A stretch of 64,000 nucleotides of DNA from Methanoculleus sp. (GTDB lineage: Archaea; Halobacteriota; Methanomicrobia; Methanomicrobiales; Methanoculleaceae): NCBI GenBank assembly GCA_018433835.1, contig JAHDQM010000024.1, positions 1 through 64,000 of the forward strand, given 5' to 3'. The notes under the pieces were generated by a model that saw nothing but the letters and a program-made list of their open reading frames with translations, was not told where the DNA came from and did not search any database. The position numbers and the translations under genes are program-made. Position 1 is the first letter of the stretch. The number at the start of each line of letters is the position of its first letter. This document shows positions 8,993-18,767 of the stretch, piece by piece.

Positions 8993-9919
8993 ATGGCATA
9001 CCGTTACCTCTTCGGCCCGGTCCCCTCCCGGCGCTTGGGCATCTCGCTCGGGATCGACCTGGTGCCGCACAAGACCTGCGTCTTCGACTGCGTCTACTGC
9101 GAGTGCGGGCGGACGACCGATCTTGCCTGCGAGCGGCGTGAGTATGTCCCGACGGACCGGGTCCTCGCGGAACTCGACGACTTCCTCGCAACGGCGCCGG
9201 ACCTCGACTACGTCACGTTCGCCGGTTCAGGGGAACCGACGCTTCACTCCAGGATCGGCGAGATCATCTCCTTCATAAAAGATCGGTATCCCCGCTACCG
9301 GGTCGCGGTGCTGACCAACAGCGCGCTCCTCACGGACCCGGAGGTCCGGGCCGCCCTCATGCGGGCGGACCTCGTGGTGCCGTCGCTCGATGCGGTCTCT
9401 GAAGAAGTCTTCTTAAAGATCAACCGCCCCTCTCCCGGCATCACCGCCGGACGGGTGCTCGAGGGGCTGCTTGACTTCGTCCGGGAGTATCCCGGCGAGG
9501 TCTGGCTCGAGGTCTTCATCGTCCCGGGCATAAACGACACCGAAGAGGAGATCCGGCTCCTGAAAGACGCGGTCGTGGCAATCAGCCCGGACCGCATCCA
9601 GGTGAACACCCTCGACCGGCCGGGCACCGACATCCGGGTGAGGCCAGCGTCCCGGGGGGCGCTCGAGCGGATCGCGTCGGTGCTCGGCGGGGAGACGATC
9701 GGGGCGGCGTACACGGACCGGGCGCTGCCGCCGGAGGGCAGGGATGCCGGAGAGGCCATCCTTGCGACCATCCGGCGCCGGCCCTGCACGCCCGGCGATC
9801 TCGCCGCCCTTACGGGCCTCCGGCCGGCCGAGGTCGCGAAGCACCTCCGGGTCCTCGAAGCCCGGGGCCTGGTCGAGCAGGTCCGGGAAAAAAGGGGTGT
9901 ATTTTACCGGGCGATCTAA
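8993..9919 (+). CDS. Radical SAM protein with C-terminal winged helix
   Basis: 308-aa protein. CVFDCVYCECG (about residues 32-42) supplies the CxxxCxxC cluster ligands, FAGSGEPTLH is the GGE-like SAM-binding motif, and VPGINDTEEEI is typical of the COG0731-type group. From about residue 245 a winged helix follows (TPGDLAALTGLRPAEVAKHL, then EKRGVFYRAI), so it may bind nucleic acid or sense a ligand. The start ATG at 8993 precedes AYRYLFGPVPSRRLG, the usual family N terminus. It is divergent from the TIM-barrel gene. The substrate is not known. Confidence 0.87.
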   Translation: MAYRYLFGPVPSRRLGISLGIDLVPHKTCVFDCVYCECGRTTDLACERREYVPTDRVLAELDDFLATAPDLDYVTFAGSGEPTLHSRIGEIISFIKDRYPRYRVAVLTNSALLTDPEVRAALMRADLVVPSLDAVSEEVFLKINRPSPGITAGRVLEGLLDFVREYPGEVWLEVFIVPGINDTEEEIRLLKDAVVAISPDRIQVNTLDRPGTDIRVRPASRGALERIASVLGGETIGAAYTDRALPPEGRDAGEAILATIRRRPCTPGDLAALTGLRPAEVAKHLRVLEARGLVEQVREKRGVFYRAI

Positions 9920-9920
9920 A

Positions 9921-10959
9921 TCAGTCCCGCATGTGGACGTCCATCTGCGGGAACGGAATCTCGATCCCCTCTTCCGCGAACCGCTCGTTGACGCGCGTGT
10001 TCACGTAGTCCTGGACATCCCAGGCCAGGTTGAAGGCTTTCGCCCAGATGACGAGCATGAAGTTCAGGCTTGATTCCCCGAACTCAAGGAAGTAGACCGA
10101 CGGCGCAGGGTCGGAGAGGACGTACTCCGACCGTGCCGCCGCCTCGTGCCCGATCTCGATGAGGATCTCTTTTACGCGTTTGACGTCGCTGCCGTATGCG
10201 GCCGAGACCGGGACCTTGATCTTTAACCTGACGTCCGGCATGGCGTAGTTGACGACGATGCTGCTCGATACCTTCGAGTTAGGGATGGTGACCAGCTGGT
10301 AGTCCATCGTCTTGATCCTGGTGCTCCGGGGGCCGATGCTGATCACGTCCCCGAGGTAGGTGTCGATCTTGATGCGATCGTTGACCGCAAACGGCTTGTC
10401 CATGAGGATCACCGCACCCCCGAAGAAGTTGGAGATGATGTCCTGGGGCCGCGAGCGCCACCGCCAGGCCGGCGATCCCGGCACCGGCGATGAGCGGCGT
10501 GATGTCCACGTCGAGCATCCGGAGGACCATGAGGATGGCGATGAACCAGATCACGTAGCGTGCCGAGACCTCGAGCACCCGGATGATCCGGTCGTCGACG
10601 TCGGTCTCGGTCTTCGACGCCATCCACCTGCCGTAGAGGTTGATGAAGCTGTAGACGAACGAGGAGGCCGCCCACGCCACGATCAGGGTTGCCACCGCAG
10701 CGAAGTACTGCCCGGAGAAGAGCCACGCATACTCGCCGAGGAGGGCCTCCGGATCGATGAAAAGCGTTATGGCAAGCCAGACGGAGCCCACGACGATGGC
10801 GATGGAGAGAGGCTTGTCGAGCGAGTAAAGGACGATATCGTCGAGTTTCGATTAGGTTAGGTCGGCCTTCTTCTGCCCCCACCGGAACAACTCGTGAGCG
10901 ACGAACGCTGCGACAATCCCGCAGAGGACGATCGCGCTTCCATACAGGATACTGTTCAT
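9921..10959 (-). pseudogene. MscS-family mechanosensitive channel, nonsense plus frameshift
   Basis: Small-conductance mechanosensitive channel: N-terminal membrane segments, the pore-lining stretch AGIAGLAVALAAQDIISNFFGG, and the cytoplasmic beta domain (DRIKIDTYLGDVISIG, then TIPNSKV). Reading from the ATG at 10959 there is an in-frame TAA at 10852-10854 after KKADLT, followed at once by conserved sequence SKLDDIVLYSLDKPL. A second break is an extra G in the run 10445-10448, exactly inside the pore motif. The last bases abut the convergent radical SAM gene by one base. Two independent lesions make real inactivation likely. Confidence 0.85.
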
Positions 10960-11005
10960 TCCGGTACTGATATGTACTTTTAACGAAATATAAGTATGAT
11001 AATTC

Positions 11006-12037
11006 ATGGCGGTTGGTAAGGAAATCCTGGATGCACTCCACGCCCTCGTCGACAGGGATATCACGCTCATGCATATCTGCGGCACTCACGAGGCGGCGAT
11101 CGCGCGCGCCGGGCTCCGGAGCGTCCTTCCCGAGCGGCTCAAGATCGTGATGGGACCGGGTTGCCCGGTCTGTATCACGCCGCAGGGCGAGATCGACGCC
11201 GCGCTCGACCTGGTGGAGCGCCGCTGCACCGTCGCCACCTACGGCGACCTGCTGCGTGTTCCCGGGTCGAAGGGATCGCTCGAGTCAAGCGGCGGGGACG
11301 TCCGGGTGGTGCAGGGCATCCACAAGGCGGTGGAGATCGCCCGGCGGGAGCCGGACCGGGAGGTCGTCTTCATATCGGTCGGCTTCGAGACCACCGCGCC
11401 GACGGTCGCCGCCACGATCCTCTCCCGCCCGCCCGAGAACTTCTCCATCCTCTCGTGCCACCGGCTCGTCCCGCCCGCGATGGCGTGGCTCCTCGCCCAG
11501 GGGGAAGCGGCGCTCGACGGGTTCCTCCTCCCGGGGCACGTCTGTGCGGTGATGGGCTACGAAGAGTACGAACGCTTCCCCGTCCCGCAGGTCGTCGCGG
11601 GGTTCGAGCCCGAGGACATCCTCCTCGGCCTCCTGATGGCAGTCCGGCAGGTCCGCGACGGCGTGCACCGGGTGGAGAACGCCTACCCGCGCGTGGTCAC
11701 CCGGGAAGGGAACGTCAAGGCGAAACGCCTGATGTACGAGGTCTTCGAGCCGTTCGACGTCGAGTGGCGCGGCTTTCCCGTGATCCCGGCCTCCGGCCTT
11801 CGCCTGAAGCCCGAGTTCGAGGACTACGACGCGCAGAAGAAGTACGATATCGAGATCCGGCACGTGGACAAGCACTCGGCCTGCATCTGCGACAAGGTGC
11901 TGCGCGGCGTCGCACGGCCCTCCGACTGCAAACTCTTCGGGAAGGCCTGCACCCCGCGCACCCCCGTGGGCCCCTGCATGGTCAGCCACGAAGGGGCGTG
12001 CAAGATCTGGCACCTCTACGAATCGCGAAGAGGCTGA
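11006..12037 (+). CDS. hypD: Hydrogenase maturation protein HypD
   Basis: 343-aa HypD, which with HypC carries and assembles the Fe(CN)2CO group of [NiFe] hydrogenases. Family motifs are intact: CGTHE near residue 25, GPGCPVCITP near 50, VGFETTAPT near 130, PGHVCAVMG near 180, and the C-terminal iron-sulfur region with CICDKVLRG, DCKLFGKACTP and GPCMVSHEGACKIW. It starts at 11006 behind an A/T-rich region shared with the divergent broken MscS gene. No other hyp gene is adjacent, which is common in methanogens. Confidence 0.97.
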   Translation: MAVGKEILDALHALVDRDITLMHICGTHEAAIARAGLRSVLPERLKIVMGPGCPVCITPQGEIDAALDLVERRCTVATYGDLLRVPGSKGSLESSGGDVRVVQGIHKAVEIARREPDREVVFISVGFETTAPTVAATILSRPPENFSILSCHRLVPPAMAWLLAQGEAALDGFLLPGHVCAVMGYEEYERFPVPQVVAGFEPEDILLGLLMAVRQVRDGVHRVENAYPRVVTREGNVKAKRLMYEVFEPFDVEWRGFPVIPASGLRLKPEFEDYDAQKKYDIEIRHVDKHSACICDKVLRGVARPSDCKLFGKACTPRTPVGPCMVSHEGACKIWHLYESRRG

Positions 12038-12089
12038 ACTCCTCCTCTCCGCTGGCCTTTTATACCATACAGAACAACATAATATGGCA

Positions 12090-12161
12090 GTCTCGGTAGG
12101 GTAGTGGATATCCTGAAAGCCTCCGGAGCTTTCGACCCGGGTTCGAATCCCGGCCGGGGCG
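12090..12161 (+). tRNA. tRNA-Arg (anticodon CCG)
   Basis: Acceptor GTCTCGG (12090-12096) pairs with CCGGGGC (12154-12160) using G-T pairs. The anticodon stem AAAGC/GCTTT encloses loop CTCCGGA with anticodon CCG, and the T arm reads GGGTTCGAATCCC. The 3' CCA is not encoded. Confidence 0.93.
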
Positions 12162-12306
12162 TTACTTGTTTTTGGGTTAAGTTCCCGTCATTTTACGGTC
12201 GTCAGTGCAGGCGGGCAGCCGCTATTCTCGGCCGGTCATTTCAACACATCGAGAAGGGACGGTATGCTCCGGCAGGGCTCGTGCCTACCGGGTAAAAGGG
12301 CGTGTG

Positions 12307-13449
12307 TCAGAGGTCTCCCTTCTTCGGGATTGAGATACGTAAAACCCCTGGCTCGGAAGGCTCCGCAACGTCTCCATGTTTCCGCAAAAACTGCCTGACG
12401 CTCGCCGACTCGACCCATCCCCGGTCGAGCTCGGTGATGATCTCGTCAATCCGGCGCGACTGCTCGAGGATCTTCCCGGCAACCGGGTCGTCAAGCATCT
12501 CCGCATACCCGACGATCACCTGCAGCGGGTTCCGGATGTGATCCCCGAGAATAGCGAACTGCTCGATGTTTCTCCCGAGCTGCGCGTATGTCTCCTGTTT
12601 CATCTGATCGGTGTAGATCCGCCAGGTGATATCCATAACGATCAGCATGATGCAGAGCGGCTGCCCGGCATCGTTCTGCACGACGCTGCCCGAGACCTGG
12701 ATATGAAACGGAGACCCGTTGTTTCGCAGCCCGATCATCTCTTCCACGATTGCATGGTTGTCAAGGAGACGGCCAGTAATCTTTTCCCCGACGGTGGGAT
12801 CCGTAAAGAATGCCTCCAGGTTTCTCCCCGTGATTGCGCCCTCCTCTCCGTACCCGAACATCAAGGCAAAACTCCGATTGGCATACATGACGGCCCCGGT
12901 GAGATCGGCGATGAGGATGCCGTTTGTCGACGATTCGAGAGCGCTCTCCTTAATCTTGAGTTCCCGCTCGGTACGGACCCGGTCGGTAATGTCCCGTGCA
13001 ATCGCTACGACGTACTGCTCGCCGCCGAAGGTGACCGACCGGACGGTGATCTCCATCGGGATCTCCGATCCGGCCCTTGATATGAGCGATGCGGTGCAGG
13101 TCTGCCGGCATTCGGATGGAAGATCGCTCTTCTCCCGGATGAGCTCGATAAATCCGGCCTTCTGCTGAGGGGAGATCAGGTCGGCAAACGGTGTCGCAAG
13201 CAGCTCCTTCTTCGAGTAGCCGAGGTACGCCCTCACGGTCGCATTAACGTCCGCAAGCTTCCCGGTCTCCGCACGGATCAGAAATATCGCATCGTACGTC
13301 TGGTCGAGCAGGGCCCTGAACCGCTCGAGTTCCGCAAGCCGGCTCTGCAGCTCAGGGTAGTAATTCTTGTGCAGGGACGTCTCCCCGAGGCCGATGATCT
13401 TCGCCCGGAGCGCATCCGGATCGTCAGGGGGTTCAGAACGCATGCTCAT
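12307..13449 (-). CDS. Multi-PAS sensor protein with incomplete kinase core
   Basis: 380-aa cytoplasmic protein. An N-terminal helix is followed by PAS domains at about residues 45-165, 170-285 and partly beyond, with junctions such as YVVAIARDITDRVRTERELK and IMLIVMDITWRIYTDQM. The C terminus has an H-box-like segment (ILGDHIRNPLQVIVGYAEML) and ends at about residue 380 without an ATPase domain. It overlaps the upstream iron alcohol dehydrogenase by 17 bp, so the two are co-transcribed. It may be a signalling adaptor rather than an active kinase. Start could also be the ATG at 13443. Confidence 0.8.
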   Translation of the reverse strand: MSMRSEPPDDPDALRAKIIGLGETSLHKNYYPELQSRLAELERFRALLDQTYDAIFLIRAETGKLADVNATVRAYLGYSKKELLATPFADLISPQQKAGFIELIREKSDLPSECRQTCTASLISRAGSEIPMEITVRSVTFGGEQYVVAIARDITDRVRTERELKIKESALESSTNGILIADLTGAVMYANRSFALMFGYGEEGAITGRNLEAFFTDPTVGEKITGRLLDNHAIVEEMIGLRNNGSPFHIQVSGSVVQNDAGQPLCIMLIVMDITWRIYTDQMKQETYAQLGRNIEQFAILGDHIRNPLQVIVGYAEMLDDPVAGKILEQSRRIDEIITELDRGWVESASVRQFLRKHGDVAEPSEPGVLRISIPKKGDL

Positions 13450-14581
13450 AGATCCGTCCGATCTCTTCGCAGGTGAGGTTGCGCGGGTTCGTTACCAGGC
13501 AGGGGTCGGCATACGCCTGTTCGGCAAGGGCAGGAATCGCATCCACCCTAACGCCGACTGCGGCGAGGGTCTCCGTGATGCCAAGCGCTTTCCTGAATGC
13601 CGCCACCTCCTCTGCCGGAGTCGTCCGTTCGTCCTGTGCCGGACCGATGATCTCTCTTATCCGGCCGTACCGGTCCGATGCCGCCTCGTAGTTCGCTGCG
13701 ATCACGTGCTCGAGGAGCAGCGCGTTGCACCGCCCGTGCGCAAGATCGTAGGCCCCTCCGAGACTGTGCGCCATCGCGTGCACGGCTCCGAGGCTTGCGT
13801 TGGAGAACGCGAGTCCGGCGTGGAGGCTGGCAAGGAGGGTCGAAAACCGCAGGTCCAAATCGTCGGGCTCTCCAACGACTGCAGGCAGTGCGCCGTGGAT
13901 GAGCCGTATCGCCTCAAGGGCATGCACGTCGGTCATCGGGGAACTGGCGTTCGATACGTAGGCCTCGATCGCGTGGCTCAGGGTGTCCATGCCGGTATCC
14001 ACGGTCAGTTCCCGGGGCATCGTCGTCAGCGGTTCGGGATCGAGCAGAGATATGTCGGGAACGAGCGCTTTCGAGATGATGGCAATTTTTCGCTTTCTCT
14101 CTTCATCCGTGATGAGGGCAGACTGGGAGACGTCGGCGGAACTCCCGGCGGTCGTCGGGATGCAGATGAGAGGCGGTGCAGGTACCGGCACCCGGTCGAC
14201 GCCCTCGAACGTGAGGATATCCCGCATGTTGGAGCTTGCTATCCCGATCCCCTTGGCACAGTCCATCGGGCTTCCTCCGCCGACGGAGACGATGCCATTG
14301 CACTCCTCAGACAGGTAAACCTCCTTACCCGACATCACCTGCCGGGAGCGGGGATTTACGGAGACGGAATCGAAGATGGTGAAAGATACCCCCGCTTCGG
14401 TCAGGCTTTCCCCTACGGCCTCGGCCCAGCCTGCGGCCCGGACACCCGGGTCGGTAACGAGGAGCACCTGTTTCATTCCGAAGTTGCGTGCATACCGGCC
14501 TGCAAGCTGCAGTGCCCCGTGTCCGCAGACAAATTCAGGAGCTACGAATTTTCTCAGGTCAAGCTGGCTTTTCTGGATCAT
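13433..14581 (-). CDS. Iron-containing alcohol dehydrogenase, ErcA-like
   Basis: 382-aa group III alcohol dehydrogenase. The NAD-binding GGGSPMDCAKG is near residue 98, and the metal ligands are present in DTGMDTLSHAIEAY (Asp, His) and AVHAMAHSLGGAYDLAHG (two His). A single iron-ADH with an overlapping PAS/kinase-type gene resembles ErcA, an alcohol dehydrogenase-like protein with a regulatory role in ethanol metabolism in Pseudomonas. That assignment is inference from context. Possible promoter boxes in the leftward direction are GTATAATTG near 14628-14636 and TATATAT at 14648-14654. Confidence 0.85.
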   Translation of the reverse strand: MIQKSQLDLRKFVAPEFVCGHGALQLAGRYARNFGMKQVLLVTDPGVRAAGWAEAVGESLTEAGVSFTIFDSVSVNPRSRQVMSGKEVYLSEECNGIVSVGGGSPMDCAKGIGIASSNMRDILTFEGVDRVPVPAPPLICIPTTAGSSADVSQSALITDEERKRKIAIISKALVPDISLLDPEPLTTMPRELTVDTGMDTLSHAIEAYVSNASSPMTDVHALEAIRLIHGALPAVVGEPDDLDLRFSTLLASLHAGLAFSNASLGAVHAMAHSLGGAYDLAHGRCNALLLEHVIAANYEAASDRYGRIREIIGPAQDERTTPAEEVAAFRKALGITETLAAVGVRVDAIPALAEQAYADPCLVTNPRNLTCEEIGRIYEHAF

Positions 14582-14914
14582 GATTCAACCCGACGGCATT
14601 CTGGCAGTTGAAGCGCGGCTCCTACTCAATTATACGGAGCCGTATCCATATATACCTGGCGAACAGTAACAATTAATCAATATACATTCTGCTCTTATAG
14701 CCGATTAATTCAAGTCGATAATTAAATTCTGCACAAAAACTGAACATCTCATACGGAAATCCCTGCGTCGTCCCTGCCGTTACCTAATCATACCTCCCGC
14801 CCCTCCGATCCGTATCGTATGCAGGACGGTTTCATCGCCGGCGTTGCCATCTCAGGCAGACCGGCAGGGAACCGGGACGGTTTTTGAACCGGCCGAAAAA
14901 ATGAGTGTTTGGTA
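14582..14914. other. Intergenic AT-rich region with leftward promoter
   Basis: About 330 bp without a convincing gene. Bases 14600-14760 are clearly AT-rich and contain the candidate promoter boxes for the alcohol dehydrogenase, several ATTAAT/TTAATT repeats (14674-14736) and no ribosome site. Bases 14770-14910 are G/C-rich with nothing recognisable. Confidence 0.5.
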
Positions 14915-16435
14915 TCAGTCGACGGCCGCAAGGCTGATACTGAAGAACTCCGAGGCGAAGAGATCCAGATCGTCCTGTGCCGTATCGGAGACGACCGCCG
15001 GGTACTGCCGGACGATCCTGAAGACGGCGACGTCGCCGGGGATGGCCGGGTCCATCGGGGCGTCGACGTTCTTCTGGATGACGAGGCGCGCAGGATCGAG
15101 GTTTGTTGCGTAGTAGTCCTTGAACACCGTCCGTTTCTCGTCGGGGATGGTGACCCAGTCGGCTATCTCGGCGACCGTCACGTCGTTCGGGACCCAGCCG
15201 TAGCCTGGCAGGTAGTACTCCGCCCAGAAATGGGTGCCGGGAGTCTCGGAAAGGAGCATCTGGTAGCCCCCGATGGCCCGGGCGGGGATCCCGAGCGACC
15301 GACAGAACGCAGCAAAGAGCATGCTCTGGGTGCCGCAGTCGCCGTGACCGGTCTCGAACATGTAGGTGGACTCGGCGACCCCGGGCTCCCGGGCATCGAG
15401 CGAACCGTGCGGGACGTGGCTGTAGGGATAGGTCTCGATGATATGGTAGTAGATCATCTGCGCCTGCAGGTGCGGGTTCGTCTCGTTCCCGACGATCTCG
15501 AGCGCCTTCTCACGGATCGCATCGGTGACTTCGATGTTTCTCTCGGATGCCGTGTAAAGCAGGTACTCGGGGCCGCTCGTGTCGTACTCCCCGACCTTTG
15601 CAGGGTCGATATCCCCAAAGATCCGTTCGTACGAAGTAAACCCGATATCCGCCGTGATGACGAGGTTCCCGTTGACCGCCCCGGCCGGGATCTCGTAGTA
15701 GACGTAGCCGATGGCACCCGTGGTGACCGGGCCGGCGACGATGAACTCGGGACACGTGAGGTTCGTGACGGTGACGTTTCTCTGCGACTCCGTCTCGACC
15801 GGGAGCGGGAACCAGATCTTTAAGACTCCCGACGAGGGGAGCATCTCATACGGGATCTCAAGCCACTCGACTCCCGCATAATGCACCGGGTTCACGTACG
15901 GTCCGGTTCCCGACCGGTTCTCGGACAAGGCGTACCGGGCGATGTAGTCGAAGTCGAGGGTCGTCGTGGTCATCTTCCGCAGATCGTCGAAGTGCGCGTA
16001 GAGGTAGTCGCTGGCGACATCACAGTAGTACAGCGTCTCGTTCTCCGAGACGATCGTCTGGGCACGGTTCTCCAGCCAGCCGGTTATACTCTCGTCGGTG
16101 ATGCCGGGGACCTTCTCCCGCAGCACGGCCTCTGCGGCCGCGGCGTCGAACGGATACTCCATGTACGTCCTGTTCGCCCGGAACATGGCGTCCCTGGCCG
16201 CCCTTGCCTTATCCGGATCGCCTGCATCCGCGTACAGGGCGTAGGCCCCCGCAAAGCGTTCTTCGGCGACACGGTAGTTGGCGTTCGCGTATTCGGCCAG
16301 TCCCCCGGCATAGGCCTCGTCGGCCGGCGAGGGAGCGGGAGCGGTCTTCTCTTCGGTTGCGGCGGTGCATCCTGCCGCAAAGACGAGGAGAAGGGCGGAT
16401 ACAACCAGGAAAGCGATACTCGCACGGTATCTCAT
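14915..16435 (-). CDS. Transglutaminase-like lipoprotein
   Basis: 506-aa extracytoplasmic protein. The N-terminal signal ends in a lipobox (LLLVFAAGC, Cys about residue 23), followed by an Ala/Pro linker, a helical TPR-like stretch (about 40-100) and a C-terminal transglutaminase-fold domain. The catalytic triad is visible as HGDCGTQS (Cys), GTHFWAEYY (His) and WVPNDVTV (Asp), so it may be a cysteine protease or crosslinking enzyme at the cell surface. Start 16435 gives a clean signal peptide. An upstream extension to 16750 has no such logic. Confidence 0.88.
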   Translation of the reverse strand: MRYRASIAFLVVSALLLVFAAGCTAATEEKTAPAPSPADEAYAGGLAEYANANYRVAEERFAGAYALYADAGDPDKARAARDAMFRANRTYMEYPFDAAAAEAVLREKVPGITDESITGWLENRAQTIVSENETLYYCDVASDYLYAHFDDLRKMTTTTLDFDYIARYALSENRSGTGPYVNPVHYAGVEWLEIPYEMLPSSGVLKIWFPLPVETESQRNVTVTNLTCPEFIVAGPVTTGAIGYVYYEIPAGAVNGNLVITADIGFTSYERIFGDIDPAKVGEYDTSGPEYLLYTASERNIEVTDAIREKALEIVGNETNPHLQAQMIYYHIIETYPYSHVPHGSLDAREPGVAESTYMFETGHGDCGTQSMLFAAFCRSLGIPARAIGGYQMLLSETPGTHFWAEYYLPGYGWVPNDVTVAEIADWVTIPDEKRTVFKDYYATNLDPARLVIQKNVDAPMDPAIPGDVAVFRIVRQYPAVVSDTAQDDLDLFASEFFSISLAAVD

Positions 16436-16643
16436 AGTAGAGAGAGCATGCAGAGTAGTGAAAAATCTTTTTGTTTCACCGGACCGTTTTCCGGAGATTA
16501 CCGGCGATTTCCCGTTTTTTGTGCAGGAAGACGTCCCGGATTCACCGATCGCGGCCCATGCAGCCGCGAACAGTGGAACCGGCAGGGCCGTTCGGGCCCT
16601 TCTGCATCTGCTGAGGGGCTTCGAGCACGCCCGGTGCCGCTGA

Positions 16644-18431
16644 TTACCCCTCTCGGGCCTTTTTGAGCGTGAACCGGACCGCCGCCCCCTCTTCCGGCCG
16701 CCCGGGCACCCGGTCCTCGGCCCGGATGCTCCCCCCGTAACGCGTAACAAGCATCCGTACGATGTAGAGGCCGAGACCCTTGCCGCTCTTCGAGCTCTTC
16801 CCCTTCCGGAACCGGGAGAAGATAATGGGCTTTGTCGCGTCGGGTATGCCCGGGCCCGTGTCCTCGACCGAGACCAGCACCTCGCCGTCCTGCTCCTCGA
16901 CCCGGATCGCGATCACGACGTCGGGCTCCCCAAACTTGATGCTGTTGCCGACGAGGTTGGTGAAGACCTCGGGGAGGAGGTCGTCGGCGAGGACTGCAAC
17001 CGATCTACCGTCGTACCTGATATCGGTCTCCGGGTGCTGCCGGATCTCGGCCCGGATCACCGTATCGAGGTCGGCGGGTTTCAGGGGAGGGGTCGGCGGG
17101 CGGAGACGCCGGATCGTCGAGACGTTCTTGATGATCTCAATGCTCTGGCTGACGGCCGACCGGATCTTCTGCATCATATCCCTGTTCGCGCCTTCCAGAT
17201 CTTCGGCGAGGATGTCGCTGTAGCCGAGCGCTATGGTGTTGGCGTTGTTGATGTCGTGGACCATGATGTCGAGATACAGGTTCGCCTCCTCGTTCGCCGC
17301 GAGGGTAGCCTCTTCCGCCTCTTTGCGCTCGGTGATGTCCGTGAACGTGACCACCGCCATGAACGGGTCGCCGCCCGCGTCGCGGACGAGGGTGCCGCCG
17401 TAGTTGAATACACGCTGCCGCTCGGTCCCGATGCGCCGGGTACGCACCTCCACATCCCGGACCTGCTCCCCGCGCAGGATGCGGGACAGGGGCCACTCCT
17501 CCACCGGAAGGAAGGTACCGTCCATCGTTGCAAGTTCGAAGGTATTGCCGAGTTCATGCACGCTCCCGGGGGCATCCTCAAGGCCGAGCATTCCGAAGAT
17601 CTCGGCGGCGGCACGGTTCCAGTGGAGCGGGTTGCCGCCGAGGTCGAACACACCCAGCCCTTCGTTCAGGTTCTCGACGATCGTGCGGAGCTGGGCCTCG
17701 CTGTTCCGGAGCGCCTCCTGCGCCCGGATCCGGTCGGTGATGTCCTTCCCCGACCCGAGAACCCCGACGACGCGGCCGCCGTTATCCCGCAGGACGGCCT
17801 CTTTCCAGATGAGCGTGCGTTCATCGCCGTCCTTCGTCACGATGACGTTCTCGTCCGTCTCGGGTGTCGTGGCAGTCCCGGATGCCGCCATGCGGGTGAA
17901 CGCCCGCCGGGCCTCCTCCCGGTTGCGCTCCGGGACCGCTACGTCGAACCAGTTCTTCCCGAGCAATTCCTCCTCGCGGTAGCCGAGCAGTTCGCAGCCA
18001 CGTCGGTTGATGAGGCCGATGGTCTGATCCGCGTTGATGACGACCAGCAGGACGGCAGCCACGTCCAGGTAGCCCTGGGCCCGGTCACGCTCCCTCTCGG
18101 TGTCCTTCTGCTGCCTCTTCAGCCGCTCGGAGAGCGAGGCGATGACGATCGCGACCACGACGAACATCACCGCACGCCCGTAGTCGTTGACGGTCCCGAC
18201 GTCGGTCCTGAGGAGCAAATGGCTTGCGACGACCAGCCCGCCGAGGAAGAGCGCCACACTGATGCCCTTTCTCCCCCACCAGAGCGCGGCGAGGATGATG
18301 GGTATGTAGAAGAAATGGGAGAAGACGGCCCCTATCGAGAGGACTGCATGAAAGTAGTAAGTCAGGACGACCGATATCCCGATCAGGATGCCAATGATGG
18401 ATATACGGATGGTCTCGGGTAGCGGTGCCAT
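16644..18431 (-). CDS. Membrane PAS sensor histidine kinase
   Basis: 595-aa kinase. About four membrane helices occupy residues 8-115, then a coiled linker, PAS domains at about 125-245 and 255-370 ending in VTFTDITERKEAEE, an H-box (LDIMVHDINNANTIALGYS), and an HATPase domain with N box FTNLVGNSIKFG, G1 VEDTGPGIPD and G2 GKGLGLYIVR. It autophosphorylates on the H-box His in response to an unknown signal. Start 18431 is set by GGGAGGAGTCC upstream. No response regulator is adjacent. Confidence 0.9.
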   Translation of the reverse strand: MAPLPETIRISIIGILIGISVVLTYYFHAVLSIGAVFSHFFYIPIILAALWWGRKGISVALFLGGLVVASHLLLRTDVGTVNDYGRAVMFVVVAIVIASLSERLKRQQKDTERERDRAQGYLDVAAVLLVVINADQTIGLINRRGCELLGYREEELLGKNWFDVAVPERNREEARRAFTRMAASGTATTPETDENVIVTKDGDERTLIWKEAVLRDNGGRVVGVLGSGKDITDRIRAQEALRNSEAQLRTIVENLNEGLGVFDLGGNPLHWNRAAAEIFGMLGLEDAPGSVHELGNTFELATMDGTFLPVEEWPLSRILRGEQVRDVEVRTRRIGTERQRVFNYGGTLVRDAGGDPFMAVVTFTDITERKEAEEATLAANEEANLYLDIMVHDINNANTIALGYSDILAEDLEGANRDMMQKIRSAVSQSIEIIKNVSTIRRLRPPTPPLKPADLDTVIRAEIRQHPETDIRYDGRSVAVLADDLLPEVFTNLVGNSIKFGEPDVVIAIRVEEQDGEVLVSVEDTGPGIPDATKPIIFSRFRKGKSSKSGKGLGLYIVRMLVTRYGGSIRAEDRVPGRPEEGAAVRFTLKKAREG

Positions 18432-18720
18432 GGCAGGACTCCTCCCGTGCAGATCCAATTTTTATATTTTCTTTGCAATAAAAGTCACCGAATATATCCC
18501 GGGCTGCTGTTTCCGGGATGATTTTCGGTTTTCTGATACCTGCTCGTTGCCTTTGGGCCCCCGCATGAGGATAACGGGATGCCGGGAGATCGTGCACGGA
18601 CGCGTTCCTGCCGGGACCTCCCGCGAACAGCGCAAAACTGCGTGATTAAACCGGGAGATTCAGGATTTCTCCTGGAAATTACGTTCGATATCGTATTTCC
18701 GTCGTTATAATAGGGGAAGG

Positions 18721-18767
18721 TATATACGTCAGAAGATAATCTATTAATTAAAGCGGAGGCTTTTATG
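18721..18767 (+). promoter_or_regulatory. Promoter and ribosome site of the PEGA protein
   Basis: TATATAC at 18721-18727 lies about 40 nt before the ATG at 18765, with A/T-rich sequence between and a strong GGAGG at 18755-18759. This is one of the clearest archaeal promoter plus ribosome-site pairs in the window. Confidence 0.6.

Noticed and set aside
8784..9191. N-terminal extension of the TIM-barrel gene
   Set aside because: The extension overlaps the divergent radical SAM start, is Arg-rich and has no homology. The promoter box supports the start at 8783.
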